Assembly (NCBI GenBank): GCA_945903465.1
Contig: CAMDOF010000044.1
Span: 1 to 46,860 of the forward strand
DNA from: Opitutus sp. GAS368
GTDB lineage: Bacteria > Verrucomicrobiota > Verrucomicrobiia > Opitutales > Opitutaceae
Direction of reading: 5' to 3'
Length of the DNA: 46,860 nucleotides
Shown: in pieces, positions 35,451-44,238 of the stretch
How the letters are laid out: each line of letters begins with the position of its first letter
Position numbering within the stretch: position 1 is the first letter of the stretch
The notes under the pieces: model-generated
What the model saw: only the letters and a program-made list of their open reading frames with translations
Told to the model about the DNA's origin: nothing
Databases searched by the model: none
Position numbers and translations under genes: made by a program

Positions 35451-36230
35451 TCACAGCGCCGCGAGCAGACCACCATCAACGGTGATAATCTGGCCATTAA
35501 CAAAGTCAGCCCCCCGCGAGGCCAAAAAAACGGCCGCACCGATGAGTTCACGGGGTTCCCCCCAACGCCCTGCTGGCGTCCGCGCACAAATCAGGCGTTC
35601 CCAGACCGGATCCACCGTCAACACATCCGTCATCTCCGTGCGCATGTAGCCCGGCGCAATCCCATTCGTCTGCACGTTGCGCCCGCCCCACTCCACCGCC
35701 ATCGCGCGAGTCAGCATCTTCAGCCCGCCCTTCGCCGCCGCGTAATTCGCGATCGTGGGTCGCGAGATCTCCGAGTTCAATGAGCAGATGTTTATGATCT
35801 TACCAGAGCCGCGCTGCAGCATGCCCGCCACCACCCCACGCGTCACCAAAAACGCACTCGTCAAGTTCACATCAAGCACCGCCTGCCACGCCGCCGTCGA
35901 CATCAACTCCAAGGGCGCCCGCTGATGAATCCCTGCATTGTTGATCAAGATATCGATCCCGCCCCCCACCTCAAATTCGCCGCGGCCCAGCGACGCCAGG
36001 CCGATCGCAATCGTTTTTTCGTCCGTCACGTCAAAAACACATCCCTCCACCGCAAGACCCTCGCGCCGCAGCATCGCCACCGCTTGGTCCAGACGCGCCG
36101 GCTCCTTGTCATTCAGCACCACCTCCGCACCCGCCATCCCCAGCCCCCTCGCCAGCATTAACCCAATGCCTTGCCCAGCACCCGTAATGAGCGCGCGCCG
36201 CCCACGCAGCGAAAATAACGCCGCTGGCAT
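35451..36230 (-). CDS. SDR-family oxidoreductase, gluconate 5-dehydrogenase-like
   Basis: 259 residues from ATG 36228-36230, chosen because it gives the family-typical start MPAALFSLRGRRALITGAG; the frame is open 56 codons upstream. Features: cofactor motif T-G-x3-G-x-G (TGAGQGIG), DILINNAG, catalytic Ser in INICSLNSEI, and Y-x3-K (YAAAKGG). The ends QTNGIAPGYMRTEMTDVL, TPAGRWGEPRELIGAAVFLA and NGQIITVDGG match E. coli IdnO-type gluconate 5-dehydrogenase closely. It would interconvert a 5-keto acid and its alcohol with NAD(P)H. It is divergent from the iolD operon, so a 5-keto-2-deoxygluconate-like intermediate is a possible substrate (inference). The PI-PLC/GDPD pseudogene starts 10 bp after its stop. 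Confidence 0.85.
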   Translation of the reverse strand: MPAALFSLRGRRALITGAGQGIGLMLARGLGMAGAEVVLNDKEPARLDQAVAMLRREGLAVEGCVFDVTDEKTIAIGLASLGRGEFEVGGGIDILINNAGIHQRAPLELMSTAAWQAVLDVNLTSAFLVTRGVVAGMLQRGSGKIINICSLNSEISRPTIANYAAAKGGLKMLTRAMAVEWGGRNVQTNGIAPGYMRTEMTDVLTVDPVWERLICARTPAGRWGEPRELIGAAVFLASRGADFVNGQIITVDGGLLAAL

Positions 36231-36553
36231 CGTGGATTCAAAAGCGCCTTCTGAGAATGGCATCGCTAACGCCTGCCGCAAGCGACGGCATCGCGCGAGC
36301 GATTTTAAAAAATGATCCCGCCAAACTTTACCTATCGCCATCTGGAAATCACGGGGCGTCACCCCGTGGCCTTGCCCAAAAGATATCGGCCGCGTCATAA
36401 AAAACCAGCCGAGCCGACCTCACTTGCATCGTTTCCAATCCGCGATTCTCGGCGTAGTTTTTACGCAACCTTTACATTGATCGATCGGCTACATTTTAAG
36501 GTACTGTTTTCTTAGCCCTTCCGTCGCCGCCCCTCAATCCCTTCGACCCTCTC
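36231..36553. promoter_or_regulatory. Divergent regulatory region between the SDR gene and the iol operon
   Basis: 323 bp with no gene of its own if the SDR start at 36230 is right. It should carry promoters for both directions; the part next to iolD is clearly AT-richer than its surroundings. GATCGATC, a perfect palindrome, lies at 36479-36486 within the candidate promoter below. Confidence 0.5.
36471..36499 (+). promoter_or_regulatory. Candidate sigma-70 promoter of the iol operon
   Basis: TTTACA (36471-36476) and TTTTAA (36494-36499) are separated by 17 bp, in the AT-rich part of the divergent gap, 55 bp before the iolD ATG. The match is good for -35 and moderate for -10. Confidence 0.4.
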
Positions 36554-38422
36554 ATGAAATCAACGGTCACACTCAGTATGGCTGCCGCTAGCATCCGTTT
36601 CCTCAGCCAGCAATTCATCAAGCGCGACGGAACTGAACATCGCCTCATTCACGGCGTTTGGGGTATTTTCGGCCACGGTAATGTCACCGGTTTCGGTCAG
36701 GCCCTCGAGGAAAACGGCGGCCGCTCCTTGCCCTTTTACCAAGCCAAAAATGAACAGGCCATGGTCCATGCCGCGGTCGCCTTCGCCAAGACACGCCAAC
36801 GGCTCGGCACGTTCGCCTGCACCAGTTCCATCGGGCCTGGCGCCACCAACATGATCACCGGCGCCGCGGTTGCCACCGTCAATCGTCTACCGGTGCTCCT
36901 GCTCCCAGGCGATATCTTTGCCAACCGCATTCCCAACCCCGTCCTCCAGCAGTTGGAATACCCCGGCAGTCAAGATGTCAGCGTCAACGACTGCTTTCGG
37001 CCGGTGTCCAAATATTGGGATAGAATCAATCGCCCGGAACAAATTCTCGCCGCTTTGCCCGAGGCCATGCGCGTCCTCGCCGATCCCGCCGAAACCGGCG
37101 CCGTCACGATCGCCTTGCCCGAGGATGTCCAAGCCGAGAGCTACGCTTACCCTCGCCATTTCTTCGAGAAACGGGTCTACACCGTCGAGCGTTCACCTTG
37201 CGCGACCGCCGCTCTGCAAGTCGCCTGCGATCTCCTCCGGACCTCCCGCCGACCTCTGCTCATCGCGGGCGGCGGTGTCCACTATAGCGACGCCACGGCC
37301 GCACTCATGCATCTGGCTGCGGCCACCGGTTTGCCCGTCGCCGTCACCCAGGCCGGCAAGGGTGCGATTCTCGACGATCACCCTGCCTGCCTCGGCGCAA
37401 TCGGCGTCACCGGCACAGCCGCCGCCAACGCCCTCGCTCGCGAAGCGGACCTTGTCATTAATGTCGGCACCCGGCTCAGCGACTTCACGACGGCGTCCAA
37501 GACCCAATTTCAAAACCCGCGAGTCCGTTTCATCGCGATTAATGTCCACGGCGCCGATGTTAGAAAACACGGCGCTTGGCCACTCCTCGGCGATGCGCAG
37601 GCCGTCCTCCATCAATTACAACGCGCTCTGGCCGGCTGGCAAATCACGCCTAGCTACCGGACGATCATCCAGAAAAAACGCTCCGCTTGGGCGGTCACTC
37701 GCACCCGTCTCATCGCTCCACAGGCCAACGTTCCACTTACCCCCGCCCAAGTCATCGACGAGCTCAACCAAGCCTGCGGCACCAACGGCACCGTCGTCCA
37801 CGCCTCCGGCGGCATCCCCGGCGACATCCACAAGCTTTGGCGTTCCCAGTCCGCTTCGGACTACCACTCCGAATACGGCTTCTCCTGCATGGGTTACGAG
37901 ATCGCCGGCGCGCTCGGAATCAAACTCGCCGCTCCGCACCGCGATGTGTATTCATTTCTTGGAGACGGTAGCTACCTGATGCTCCATACCGAAATCGTCA
38001 CCGCGGTGCAGGAAGGGCTCAAACTCACCATCGTGCTCCTCGACAACCATGGCTTCGGCTGTATCCACGGATTACAGCGCGGCTGCGGTGGCCAAAGTTT
38101 TGGCAACGAATTCCGCCGGCGCACCACTCTCCACGGTCGGCTGGACGGCGTGCCCGTTCCGGTCGACTTCGCTAAAAATGCCGAGAGCCTTGGCGCCACG
38201 GGCATCCGCGCGGAAACGCCCGCCCAACTGCGCGCCGCTTTCACCCGTGCCAAAACCACGCCGGGCGTCGTTCTTATTCACATCACCACGCCTGCCGAGG
38301 CCCGCTTACCGGGCTACGCTTGGTGGGACGTCCCCGTGTCGGGCTCGTCGCAATTACCCGGCGTCCGCGCCGCCCGTGCCAGCTACGTTCAAGCCAAGAA
38401 AAAGCAGCGCCTTTACTATTGA
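36554..38422 (+). CDS. iolD: 3D-(3,5/4)-trihydroxycyclohexane-1,2-dione hydrolase
   Basis: 622 residues, a thiamine-diphosphate enzyme of the acetolactate synthase superfamily. IolD features: IHGVWGIFGHGNVTGFGQAL, the catalytic-Glu region YQAKNEQAMVHAAVAFAK, TSSIGPGATNMITGAA, and the metal/TPP-binding segment FLGDGSYLMLHTEIV with LLDNHGFGCIHGLQRG. Family members are about 620-640 residues, so the gene is complete. The enzyme hydrolytically opens the ring of 3D-trihydroxycyclohexane-1,2-dione to 5-deoxy-glucuronate. The iolE gene follows after 33 bp. No strong ribosome-binding site precedes the ATG. Confidence 0.93.
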   Translation: MKSTVTLSMAAASIRFLSQQFIKRDGTEHRLIHGVWGIFGHGNVTGFGQALEENGGRSLPFYQAKNEQAMVHAAVAFAKTRQRLGTFACTSSIGPGATNMITGAAVATVNRLPVLLLPGDIFANRIPNPVLQQLEYPGSQDVSVNDCFRPVSKYWDRINRPEQILAALPEAMRVLADPAETGAVTIALPEDVQAESYAYPRHFFEKRVYTVERSPCATAALQVACDLLRTSRRPLLIAGGGVHYSDATAALMHLAAATGLPVAVTQAGKGAILDDHPACLGAIGVTGTAAANALAREADLVINVGTRLSDFTTASKTQFQNPRVRFIAINVHGADVRKHGAWPLLGDAQAVLHQLQRALAGWQITPSYRTIIQKKRSAWAVTRTRLIAPQANVPLTPAQVIDELNQACGTNGTVVHASGGIPGDIHKLWRSQSASDYHSEYGFSCMGYEIAGALGIKLAAPHRDVYSFLGDGSYLMLHTEIVTAVQEGLKLTIVLLDNHGFGCIHGLQRGCGGQSFGNEFRRRTTLHGRLDGVPVPVDFAKNAESLGATGIRAETPAQLRAAFTRAKTTPGVVLIHITTPAEARLPGYAWWDVPVSGSSQLPGVRAARASYVQAKKKQRLYY

Positions 38423-38455
38423 TCAACCACCCGCCGCATCCCCTTCCTCACTACC

Positions 38456-39427
38456 ATGCACCCCGCCGCTTCCTCGTCGCCGCCCAGGACCACGACTGCC
38501 GTTGCTGCCGCCTCCAGCCTCTGCCGCCCTCACCTTCATCCCGACTGCCTCGTGGGCGCCAATCCGATCATCTGGAGCAATGACGATTTCACCGAGCTCG
38601 CCGGGGACGTGCCCCTCGATACCATCTTGACCGAAATGCGCGCCGCCGGCTACGCGGGCAGCGAGCTCGGACACGCTTACCCCCGCTCCGCGGCGGCCCT
38701 CGCCGACGCCCTCGGCCGCCACGATCTACGGCTCGTCAGCGGATGGCACAGCACATTCCTCGCCTCCCGCGATCTCGCCACCGAAACGCGCGCGTTTCGC
38801 GAGCACCTCAACCTCCTCAAAACCCTCGGCGCCCGCATCATCATCGCCGCCGAGTGCACCCATTGCCTCCACGGCAATCGCCACGCCGCCCTCACTTCCG
38901 GAGCCACCCCGCCCGCCGCCCTCAACGAGACCGAGTGGTCCCGTTTCACCGCCGGGTTGCAAAACTTCGCCACCATCGCCGCCGCCGGGGAAACTAAACT
39001 GGTCTACCATCATCACATGGGGACCGTGATCCAAAGTGAAACCGATCTCCATCGGCTTCTCGCCGACGTACCCTCGCTCTACCTGCTCCTCGATCCCGGC
39101 CACCTCGCGTTCGCCGGAATTAATCCCGTCGCCATCGCCGCGCGTTACGCTTCCCGAATCGCCCACGTTCATCTTAAAAGTGTCCGCCCCGCCATCGCGA
39201 CCCGCGCTCACGCGGAGGGTTGGTCCTTTTGCCGCGCCGTCACCGAAGGCGTCTTCACCATTCCCGGAGATGGTTGCGTCGATTTTCCCGCCATCTTTAA
39301 AATTCTCGCCCAAGCCGATTACCGAGGCTGGCTCGTCGTCGAGGCCGAAGAGGATCCCACCAAGGTCCCCCCCTTGCCTAAAGCCATCGCCGCCCGCAAC
39401 TACGTCCGCCTCCACGCAGGCGTTTAA
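38456..39427 (+). CDS. iolE: Inosose dehydratase
   Basis: 323 residues, a TIM-barrel enzyme of the AP-endonuclease-2 / sugar isomerase type. IolE features: VGANPIIWSNDD near the start of the core, GYAGSELGHAYPRSAAAL, KLVYHHHMGTVIQSETDL with metal-ligand His residues, LLLDPGHLAFAGINP, HVHLKSVRP, and GDGCVDFPAIF with WLVVEAEEDP near the C-terminus. It dehydrates scyllo-inosose to the dione used by IolD. The core seems to start about 35 residues in, so the Ser/Ala/Thr-rich N-terminus is an extension or the true start is later; no internal Met supports this. The transaldolase-family gene follows after 13 bp. Confidence 0.9.
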   Translation: MHPAASSSPPRTTTAVAAASSLCRPHLHPDCLVGANPIIWSNDDFTELAGDVPLDTILTEMRAAGYAGSELGHAYPRSAAALADALGRHDLRLVSGWHSTFLASRDLATETRAFREHLNLLKTLGARIIIAAECTHCLHGNRHAALTSGATPPAALNETEWSRFTAGLQNFATIAAAGETKLVYHHHMGTVIQSETDLHRLLADVPSLYLLLDPGHLAFAGINPVAIAARYASRIAHVHLKSVRPAIATRAHAEGWSFCRAVTEGVFTIPGDGCVDFPAIFKILAQADYRGWLVVEAEEDPTKVPPLPKAIAARNYVRLHAGV

Positions 39428-39440
39428 CCCTACTCTTGCA

Positions 39441-40502
39441 ATGATCCCTGCCCGCATGGCTCAAATGTCCGCGCTCGGCGCCGACTGGTGGAACGATTCC
39501 GGCGTGCCCGCTGAGCTCAGCCAAGCCATCGCCCTCGGTGCCGTCGGCGGCACCTCCAACCCCGTCATCGTCGCCCAGGCCGTCAAAGCCCAGCCGGACC
39601 TCTGCTTGCCCATCATCGATCGAAACCTCACTGACTTCCCCAGCGCCACCGAGGACGATATCGCTTGGAAATTGATTCATACGTTGGCCCTCGATGCCGC
39701 CGCCCGCCTCCTGCCCGTCTTCCACGCCACTCGCGGCGTTAAGGGGTTCCTCTCCGTCCAAGTTAACCCGAAATACTATCCGAGTTTTGAACTCATGGTC
39801 GCTCAGGCCACCCAGCTCACCCGCCTCGCGCCTAATCTCGCGATCAAGGTGCCCGCCACCGCCGTTGGCATCGCCGCCATCGAAGAGATGACCGCGCGCG
39901 GTTTTCGCGTCAACGCCACGGTGAGTTTCACCGTCCCCCAAGCCATCGCCGTCGCCGACGCCTTCGCCCGCGGCTTGCAGCGGGCCCGCACCGCCGGACT
40001 TCCCGCCGATACGATCCATCCGTATATCACTCTGATGATCGGCCGCGTCGACGATCACCTCAAACGCGTCGCTGCCCACCAAAAAATTGCCGTCACCCCA
40101 GGCGTTCTCGACTGGGCCGGTATTGCCGTTTTCAAAAATGCCCACCGCATTTTTCAACAACACGGTTACGCCGGCACGCTCCTCGCCGCCGCCTATCGCC
40201 ACGAGGCCCACTGGTCACAAATCGTCGGCCGCGATGTTTTGCAGACCATTCCTTTTTCATGGTGGACCCAATTCAACGCAACCTCCGCTCCACCCGCACT
40301 CACGCTCGAACAGCCCGTCGATGCGGCCATCCTCGCTGAATTGCGCTCTAAGTTTCCCGATTTCATCCGCGCGCACGATCCCAATGGCATGCCGCCAGCA
40401 AGCTTCCTCAACTACGGCGCCACCCAACACACGTTGCACCAGTTTCTCGGTGGCTATGACGATCTCATCGCCGCCGTCCGCGCCCGCATGCTTGTTTTAT
40501 AG
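39441..40502 (+). CDS. Transaldolase-family protein of the inositol cluster
   Basis: 353 residues from ATG 39441, 13 bp after iolE; the frame is open further upstream but that part overlaps iolE. Transaldolase features: GTSNPVIVAQAVKAQP for strand beta1, NLAIKVPATAVGIAAIEEM with the Schiff-base Lys (Lys 136) in I-K-V-P-A-T, and GFRVNATVSFTVPQAIAVAD for the next strand. A long C-terminal part contains PFSWWTQFNATSAPP. The family joins or splits ketose phosphates through a Lys enamine; some members are simple aldolases. Its place in an iol operon, where IolJ aldolase might be expected, suggests it may cleave an inositol-derived keto acid. That role is inferred. Confidence 0.88.
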   Translation: MIPARMAQMSALGADWWNDSGVPAELSQAIALGAVGGTSNPVIVAQAVKAQPDLCLPIIDRNLTDFPSATEDDIAWKLIHTLALDAAARLLPVFHATRGVKGFLSVQVNPKYYPSFELMVAQATQLTRLAPNLAIKVPATAVGIAAIEEMTARGFRVNATVSFTVPQAIAVADAFARGLQRARTAGLPADTIHPYITLMIGRVDDHLKRVAAHQKIAVTPGVLDWAGIAVFKNAHRIFQQHGYAGTLLAAAYRHEAHWSQIVGRDVLQTIPFSWWTQFNATSAPPALTLEQPVDAAILAELRSKFPDFIRAHDPNGMPPASFLNYGATQHTLHQFLGGYDDLIAAVRARMLVL

Positions 40503-40573
40503 CGCCGCCACCCCCAAGTGCGTCCACGCCGCGCCACTCGCCCCAATCGCCTACCCGCACCTCATCCCGACTT

Positions 40574-41953
40574 ATGACCCCTTCGACTCCGCTACGCCGA
40601 CCACTTTTTTTCTCACTCATATTTCTCACCGCCCTGCTCGTTTCCCTCCGAGCGGCGCGCTCCGACCGACACGTCGTCCTCATCAGTATCGATGGCTTCC
40701 CCGCCTACCTGTGGCGCGATGAATCCATCCCCCTCCCCCACTTGCGTCAACTCGCCGCTGCCGGCGCCGTCGCCGAAGCCATGACGGTCGTAAATCCAAC
40801 CATCACCTGGCCTAATCACACCAGCCTGATCACCGGCGTCACCCCTGCCAAGCACGGGGTCCTCTACAACGGGCTCGTCGTCCGCGGTGGCCCTGGCCAA
40901 CCCAACAAAATCGAACCTTGGGTCGACAAAGCAAAATTAGTGCGTGTCCCCACTTTATACGACGCCGCCTTCGCCGCCGGTCTCACCACGGCCGAGGTCG
41001 ATTGGGTCGCCATCACCCGCCCCCAAACGATCACCTGGAGCTTCGCCGAACTGCCCGATCCCGCCGCCGTTCTCTCCCAAGAAATGATCGCGGCGGGCGT
41101 CGCCACCGCCAGCGAAATCGAGGCCGCCCGCTCCGGCCAACGCAACATCGTCTGGCGTGATGAGCTCTGGACTCGCGCCGCGTGCTTCGCCTTTTCCCGC
41201 CACCAACCCAATCTCCTGCTCTATCATACCCTCAACACCGACTCAACCCACCATCGTTTCGGCCCCGGCTCTGCCCCCGGCATAACCGCCCTCGCTCTCG
41301 CCGATCGACTCGTCGGCGAACTGCTCCGCACCATCGATGCCACCGGCCGACGCGCCCAGACCACCGTCATCGTCACCACCGATCACGGTTTCAAAAAAGT
41401 GGATAAATATATTTACCCCAACGTCGTCTTAAAAAACGCCGGCCTGCTCCGGAGCGCCGGCGCCACCATCACCCGCTGCGACGCCTACGCTGGCACGCAG
41501 GGCGGTATCGCCTTCGTCTATATCACCGATCCCACTCGGCGCGCCGAATTAAGGCCACGGCTGATCGAGCTCTTCACCCACACCACCGGAATCGCCACCG
41601 TCATCGATGCCACCCTCCACGCATCCGACCACGGCCTTCCGACCCCTCGGGAAAACCAAGGCATGGGCGAGCTTATTCTATATCCTGAAAATGGATACGC
41701 CTTCAGCGGTGCCGCCGTCGGCGATGCGGTCGTCGGCCCTTCCCTTAACTATGGCGGCACCCACGGCTATCCCGCCACCGACCCCGAAATCGACGGCATT
41801 TTCATCGCCAGCGGCGCCGGGATAAAACCAGGCGTCAAAATCACCCGCGTACGCACCATCGACGTCGCTCCCACCATCGCCAAGCTTCTCGACGTGCCTT
41901 TGCCTGACGCCGACGGGCATGTGCTCACTGCCATCCTGCAATCTTCCCCCTGA
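40574..41953 (+). CDS. Secreted NPP-type phosphodiesterase / alkaline phosphatase superfamily protein
   Basis: 459 residues with a signal-like N-terminus (LFFSLIFLTALLVSLRAARS). VVLISIDGFPAYLWRD gives the first metal-site Asp (Asp 40). The nucleophile is Thr 78 in NPTITWPNHTSLITG, the pattern of nucleotide pyrophosphatase/phosphodiesterases. NTDSTHHRFGPGS and IVTTDHGFKK supply the other metal ligands (Asp, His). A final domain ends with GTHGYPATDPEIDGIFIA and the IDVAPTIAKLLDVPLP motif common in this superfamily. Known members cleave nucleotide or glycerophospho-diesters. Inside an inositol cluster it could release inositol from a phosphodiester such as glycerophosphoinositol (inference). Confidence 0.88.
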   Translation: MTPSTPLRRPLFFSLIFLTALLVSLRAARSDRHVVLISIDGFPAYLWRDESIPLPHLRQLAAAGAVAEAMTVVNPTITWPNHTSLITGVTPAKHGVLYNGLVVRGGPGQPNKIEPWVDKAKLVRVPTLYDAAFAAGLTTAEVDWVAITRPQTITWSFAELPDPAAVLSQEMIAAGVATASEIEAARSGQRNIVWRDELWTRAACFAFSRHQPNLLLYHTLNTDSTHHRFGPGSAPGITALALADRLVGELLRTIDATGRRAQTTVIVTTDHGFKKVDKYIYPNVVLKNAGLLRSAGATITRCDAYAGTQGGIAFVYITDPTRRAELRPRLIELFTHTTGIATVIDATLHASDHGLPTPRENQGMGELILYPENGYAFSGAAVGDAVVGPSLNYGGTHGYPATDPEIDGIFIASGAGIKPGVKITRVRTIDVAPTIAKLLDVPLPDADGHVLTAILQSSP

Positions 41954-42046
41954 GTTGCGCCCGCCCTTCCGTAACGCCCGGCCCTTTCTCTGCCAGATCA
42001 GCCCTTCGCACTTGTCCTTCTGCCTGACGCTCGCTGCCCTTTTCCC

Positions 42047-43036
42047 ATGTTAAAATTCGCCCAGTTCGGCGCCGGTCGCATCGGCACCATTCACGCCACC
42101 AATCTCGCCGCCATGCCCAACGCGCGCCTCGTCGCCATCGTCGACGTCAACCTCCCGGCCGCCCGCGCGCTCGCCCAACGCTGCGGCGCGCAGGTCGCCA
42201 CCACCGCCGAGGTCTTTGCCAACCCCGAAATCGACGCCGTCATCATCGCGTCTTCTACCGATACCCACGCCGATCTCGCCATCGCCGCCGCTCGCTCGGG
42301 CAAAGCCATCTTCTGCGAAAAGCCCATCGACTTGTCTCTTAAACGCGTCGACGCCTGCCTCGCCGCCATCAAAAAAAACCCAGCCCCCTTCTTCGTTGCT
42401 TTCAATCGTCGCTTCGACCCCAGCTTCCGCTCCCTCCACGCCCGCCTCACCCGCGGTGAGATCGGCACCGTCGAACAGGTGATCATTTCCAGCCGCGATC
42501 CCGCCTTGCCACCCATCGCCTATCTCAAAAGCTCGGGCGGTCAGTTGCGCGATATGACCATCCACGACTTCGACTTGGCCCGCTGGCTCTTGGGCGAGGA
42601 ACCCGCCGAACTTTTCGCCTACGGTTCCTGCCTCGTCGACCCTGCCGTCAAAGCGATCGGCGATACCGACTCGTTGATGATCGTCATGAAAACCCACTCC
42701 GGCCGCCTCTGCCATATCAACAACTGCCGCCGCGCCAGCTACGGCTACGACCAACGCATCGAGGTCCTCGGCTCCAAAGGCAGGCTCATCGCCGGCAACC
42801 AGACCGCGACCACCGTGGAACGAGCCGACGCCGATGCCATCACCACCGACAAACCCCTTTATTTTTTTCTAGAGCGTTACGCCGACGCCTACCGCGCAGA
42901 ACTCGCCGCATTTATCTCCGCTTTGGAAAATCACCAACCGATGCCGGTTGGCGCCCATGACGGTCGCCAAGCCTTGGTCCTCGCCGAGGCTGCCATCAAA
43001 TCATTAAAACTGGGCCGACCCATTCCTATACCTTGA
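42047..43036 (+). CDS. iolG: myo-Inositol 2-dehydrogenase
   Basis: 329 residues, Gfo/Idh/MocA family. The Rossmann motif GAGRIGTIHATNLA is at 8-21 and the E-K-P motif in AIFCEKPIDLSLKRVD. IolG-type segments follow: SSGGQLRDMTIHDFDLARWL with the catalytic Asp and His, and INNCRRASYGYDQRIEVLGS, typical of inositol dehydrogenases. It oxidises myo-inositol (or a related inositol) to scyllo-inosose using NAD+, the first step before IolE and IolD. The gene lies 93 bp after the phosphodiesterase gene on the same strand and is probably the last of the operon. Some relatives act on other polyols. Confidence 0.88.
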   Translation: MLKFAQFGAGRIGTIHATNLAAMPNARLVAIVDVNLPAARALAQRCGAQVATTAEVFANPEIDAVIIASSTDTHADLAIAAARSGKAIFCEKPIDLSLKRVDACLAAIKKNPAPFFVAFNRRFDPSFRSLHARLTRGEIGTVEQVIISSRDPALPPIAYLKSSGGQLRDMTIHDFDLARWLLGEEPAELFAYGSCLVDPAVKAIGDTDSLMIVMKTHSGRLCHINNCRRASYGYDQRIEVLGSKGRLIAGNQTATTVERADADAITTDKPLYFFLERYADAYRAELAAFISALENHQPMPVGAHDGRQALVLAEAAIKSLKLGRPIPIP

Positions 43037-43236
43037 GGCTCGGACTATCGCGGCCCGTCACCACGCGACCCACTCCGCCCGCTCAGCCAAAACCCAAGCC
43101 CGCCCAACACTCGGCCCACCCGCCTACCGACCGGACACCCCACTCGGCCCACGGCGATACTTCATCGTTTCAAATAACTAGGATTTGACCCTTGGCAGCT
43201 TGTGTTACCAACCGCCTCTCACTACGCTTAATGCTC

Positions 43237-44157
43237 ATGCCTTCGGAGCGGCCTTATCTACAGCAGGACTATCAACGCGAAAAAACCTCCGCGCTCACAT
43301 GGTTGATTTCTGCTCTCGTGGCCGGTTTTGCTCTTCAAATAGTCGCGGATTCCACGTGGTTAAATCGCGGACCAACGTTGCTGACGTGGCTCGGCCTTAG
43401 CGGCGACGCACTTCGCTCTGGCTGGATTTGGACACTCCTCTCCCACGCCTTTCTCCACAGCACGGAGTTCATCCCGCACGCAGTCGGCACCCTCCTCGCT
43501 TTCTATCTCCTCGGACGTGAGCTCCTGCCTCTCCTCGGGGCACCCCGCTTTCTCGGTCTGACCGCCGCCGCGACCATCATCGGTGGCCTTTGCTGGACTT
43601 CCGCCCACCCCGAGCCCGGACACCCACCTCACATCGGCGCCACCTCCGCTACCGCCGCCCTGCTCATCGTCTATACGGGCCTCGCGCCCCACCGCCCGCT
43701 CCGGTTCCTCTTTTTATTTCTCGTCCCGATCACCGTCACCCCCGCCCGCCTCGCCATTACCCTTACGGTCACAACCACCCTCGTCATTTTCGCCTACGAA
43801 CTCCCTCACCAACCGCTCCCTTGGGATCTCACCATCGCCAGTACCGCCCATCTGGGCGGTATCCTCACCGGCTACGGGTACTTTCGCTTTTTCCATCAAA
43901 AACAATTCGCCCTCCCTTGGTCCCGCGCGACCGCCTCGCTCGCGCGCGCCCAATCCCACTCAGGTCAAGTCCATACCTCCCCCCACGCCATCGCCCCTCG
44001 CCACAACCCAGCCTCCGCGCCAGCGCCAGATCATCAAGACCGCCGCGTGCAAATCGACCGAATCCTCGATAAAATCAATGGCGAAGGGTTGGGCTCGCTC
44101 ACCCCAGAAGAAAAATACGCGCTTGATGCCGCGAAAAACTTCCTGCGACAACCTTAA
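43237..44157 (+). CDS. Rhomboid-like membrane protein with Thr in place of the catalytic Ser
   Basis: 306 residues from ATG 43237; other in-frame ATGs at 43231 and 43192 give a longer N-terminus. About six hydrophobic segments span residues 20-218. Rhomboid landmarks: SGWIWTLLSHAFLHSTEFIP, then HIGATSATAALLIVY, where the expected G-x-S-x motif reads G-A-T-S (Thr 136, Ser 137), and STAHLGGILTGYGYFRF with the catalytic-type His (205) in A-H-x-G-G. A Pro/Ser/His-rich linker leads to a charged C-terminal segment (VQIDRILDKINGEGLGSLTP). Known: active rhomboids need Ser at this place. The protein may be an inactive iRhom-like or simply a shifted-nucleophile protease. Confidence 0.8.
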   Translation: MPSERPYLQQDYQREKTSALTWLISALVAGFALQIVADSTWLNRGPTLLTWLGLSGDALRSGWIWTLLSHAFLHSTEFIPHAVGTLLAFYLLGRELLPLLGAPRFLGLTAAATIIGGLCWTSAHPEPGHPPHIGATSATAALLIVYTGLAPHRPLRFLFLFLVPITVTPARLAITLTVTTTLVIFAYELPHQPLPWDLTIASTAHLGGILTGYGYFRFFHQKQFALPWSRATASLARAQSHSGQVHTSPHAIAPRHNPASAPAPDHQDRRVQIDRILDKINGEGLGSLTPEEKYALDAAKNFLRQP

Positions 44158-44238
44158 CCCTAGCTTTAGCGCTACACGTTCACGCCACTTTCGGTCTTAT
44201 CCCTTGTCATCGTTTACCCACGATCCTCCCAATCTGTT

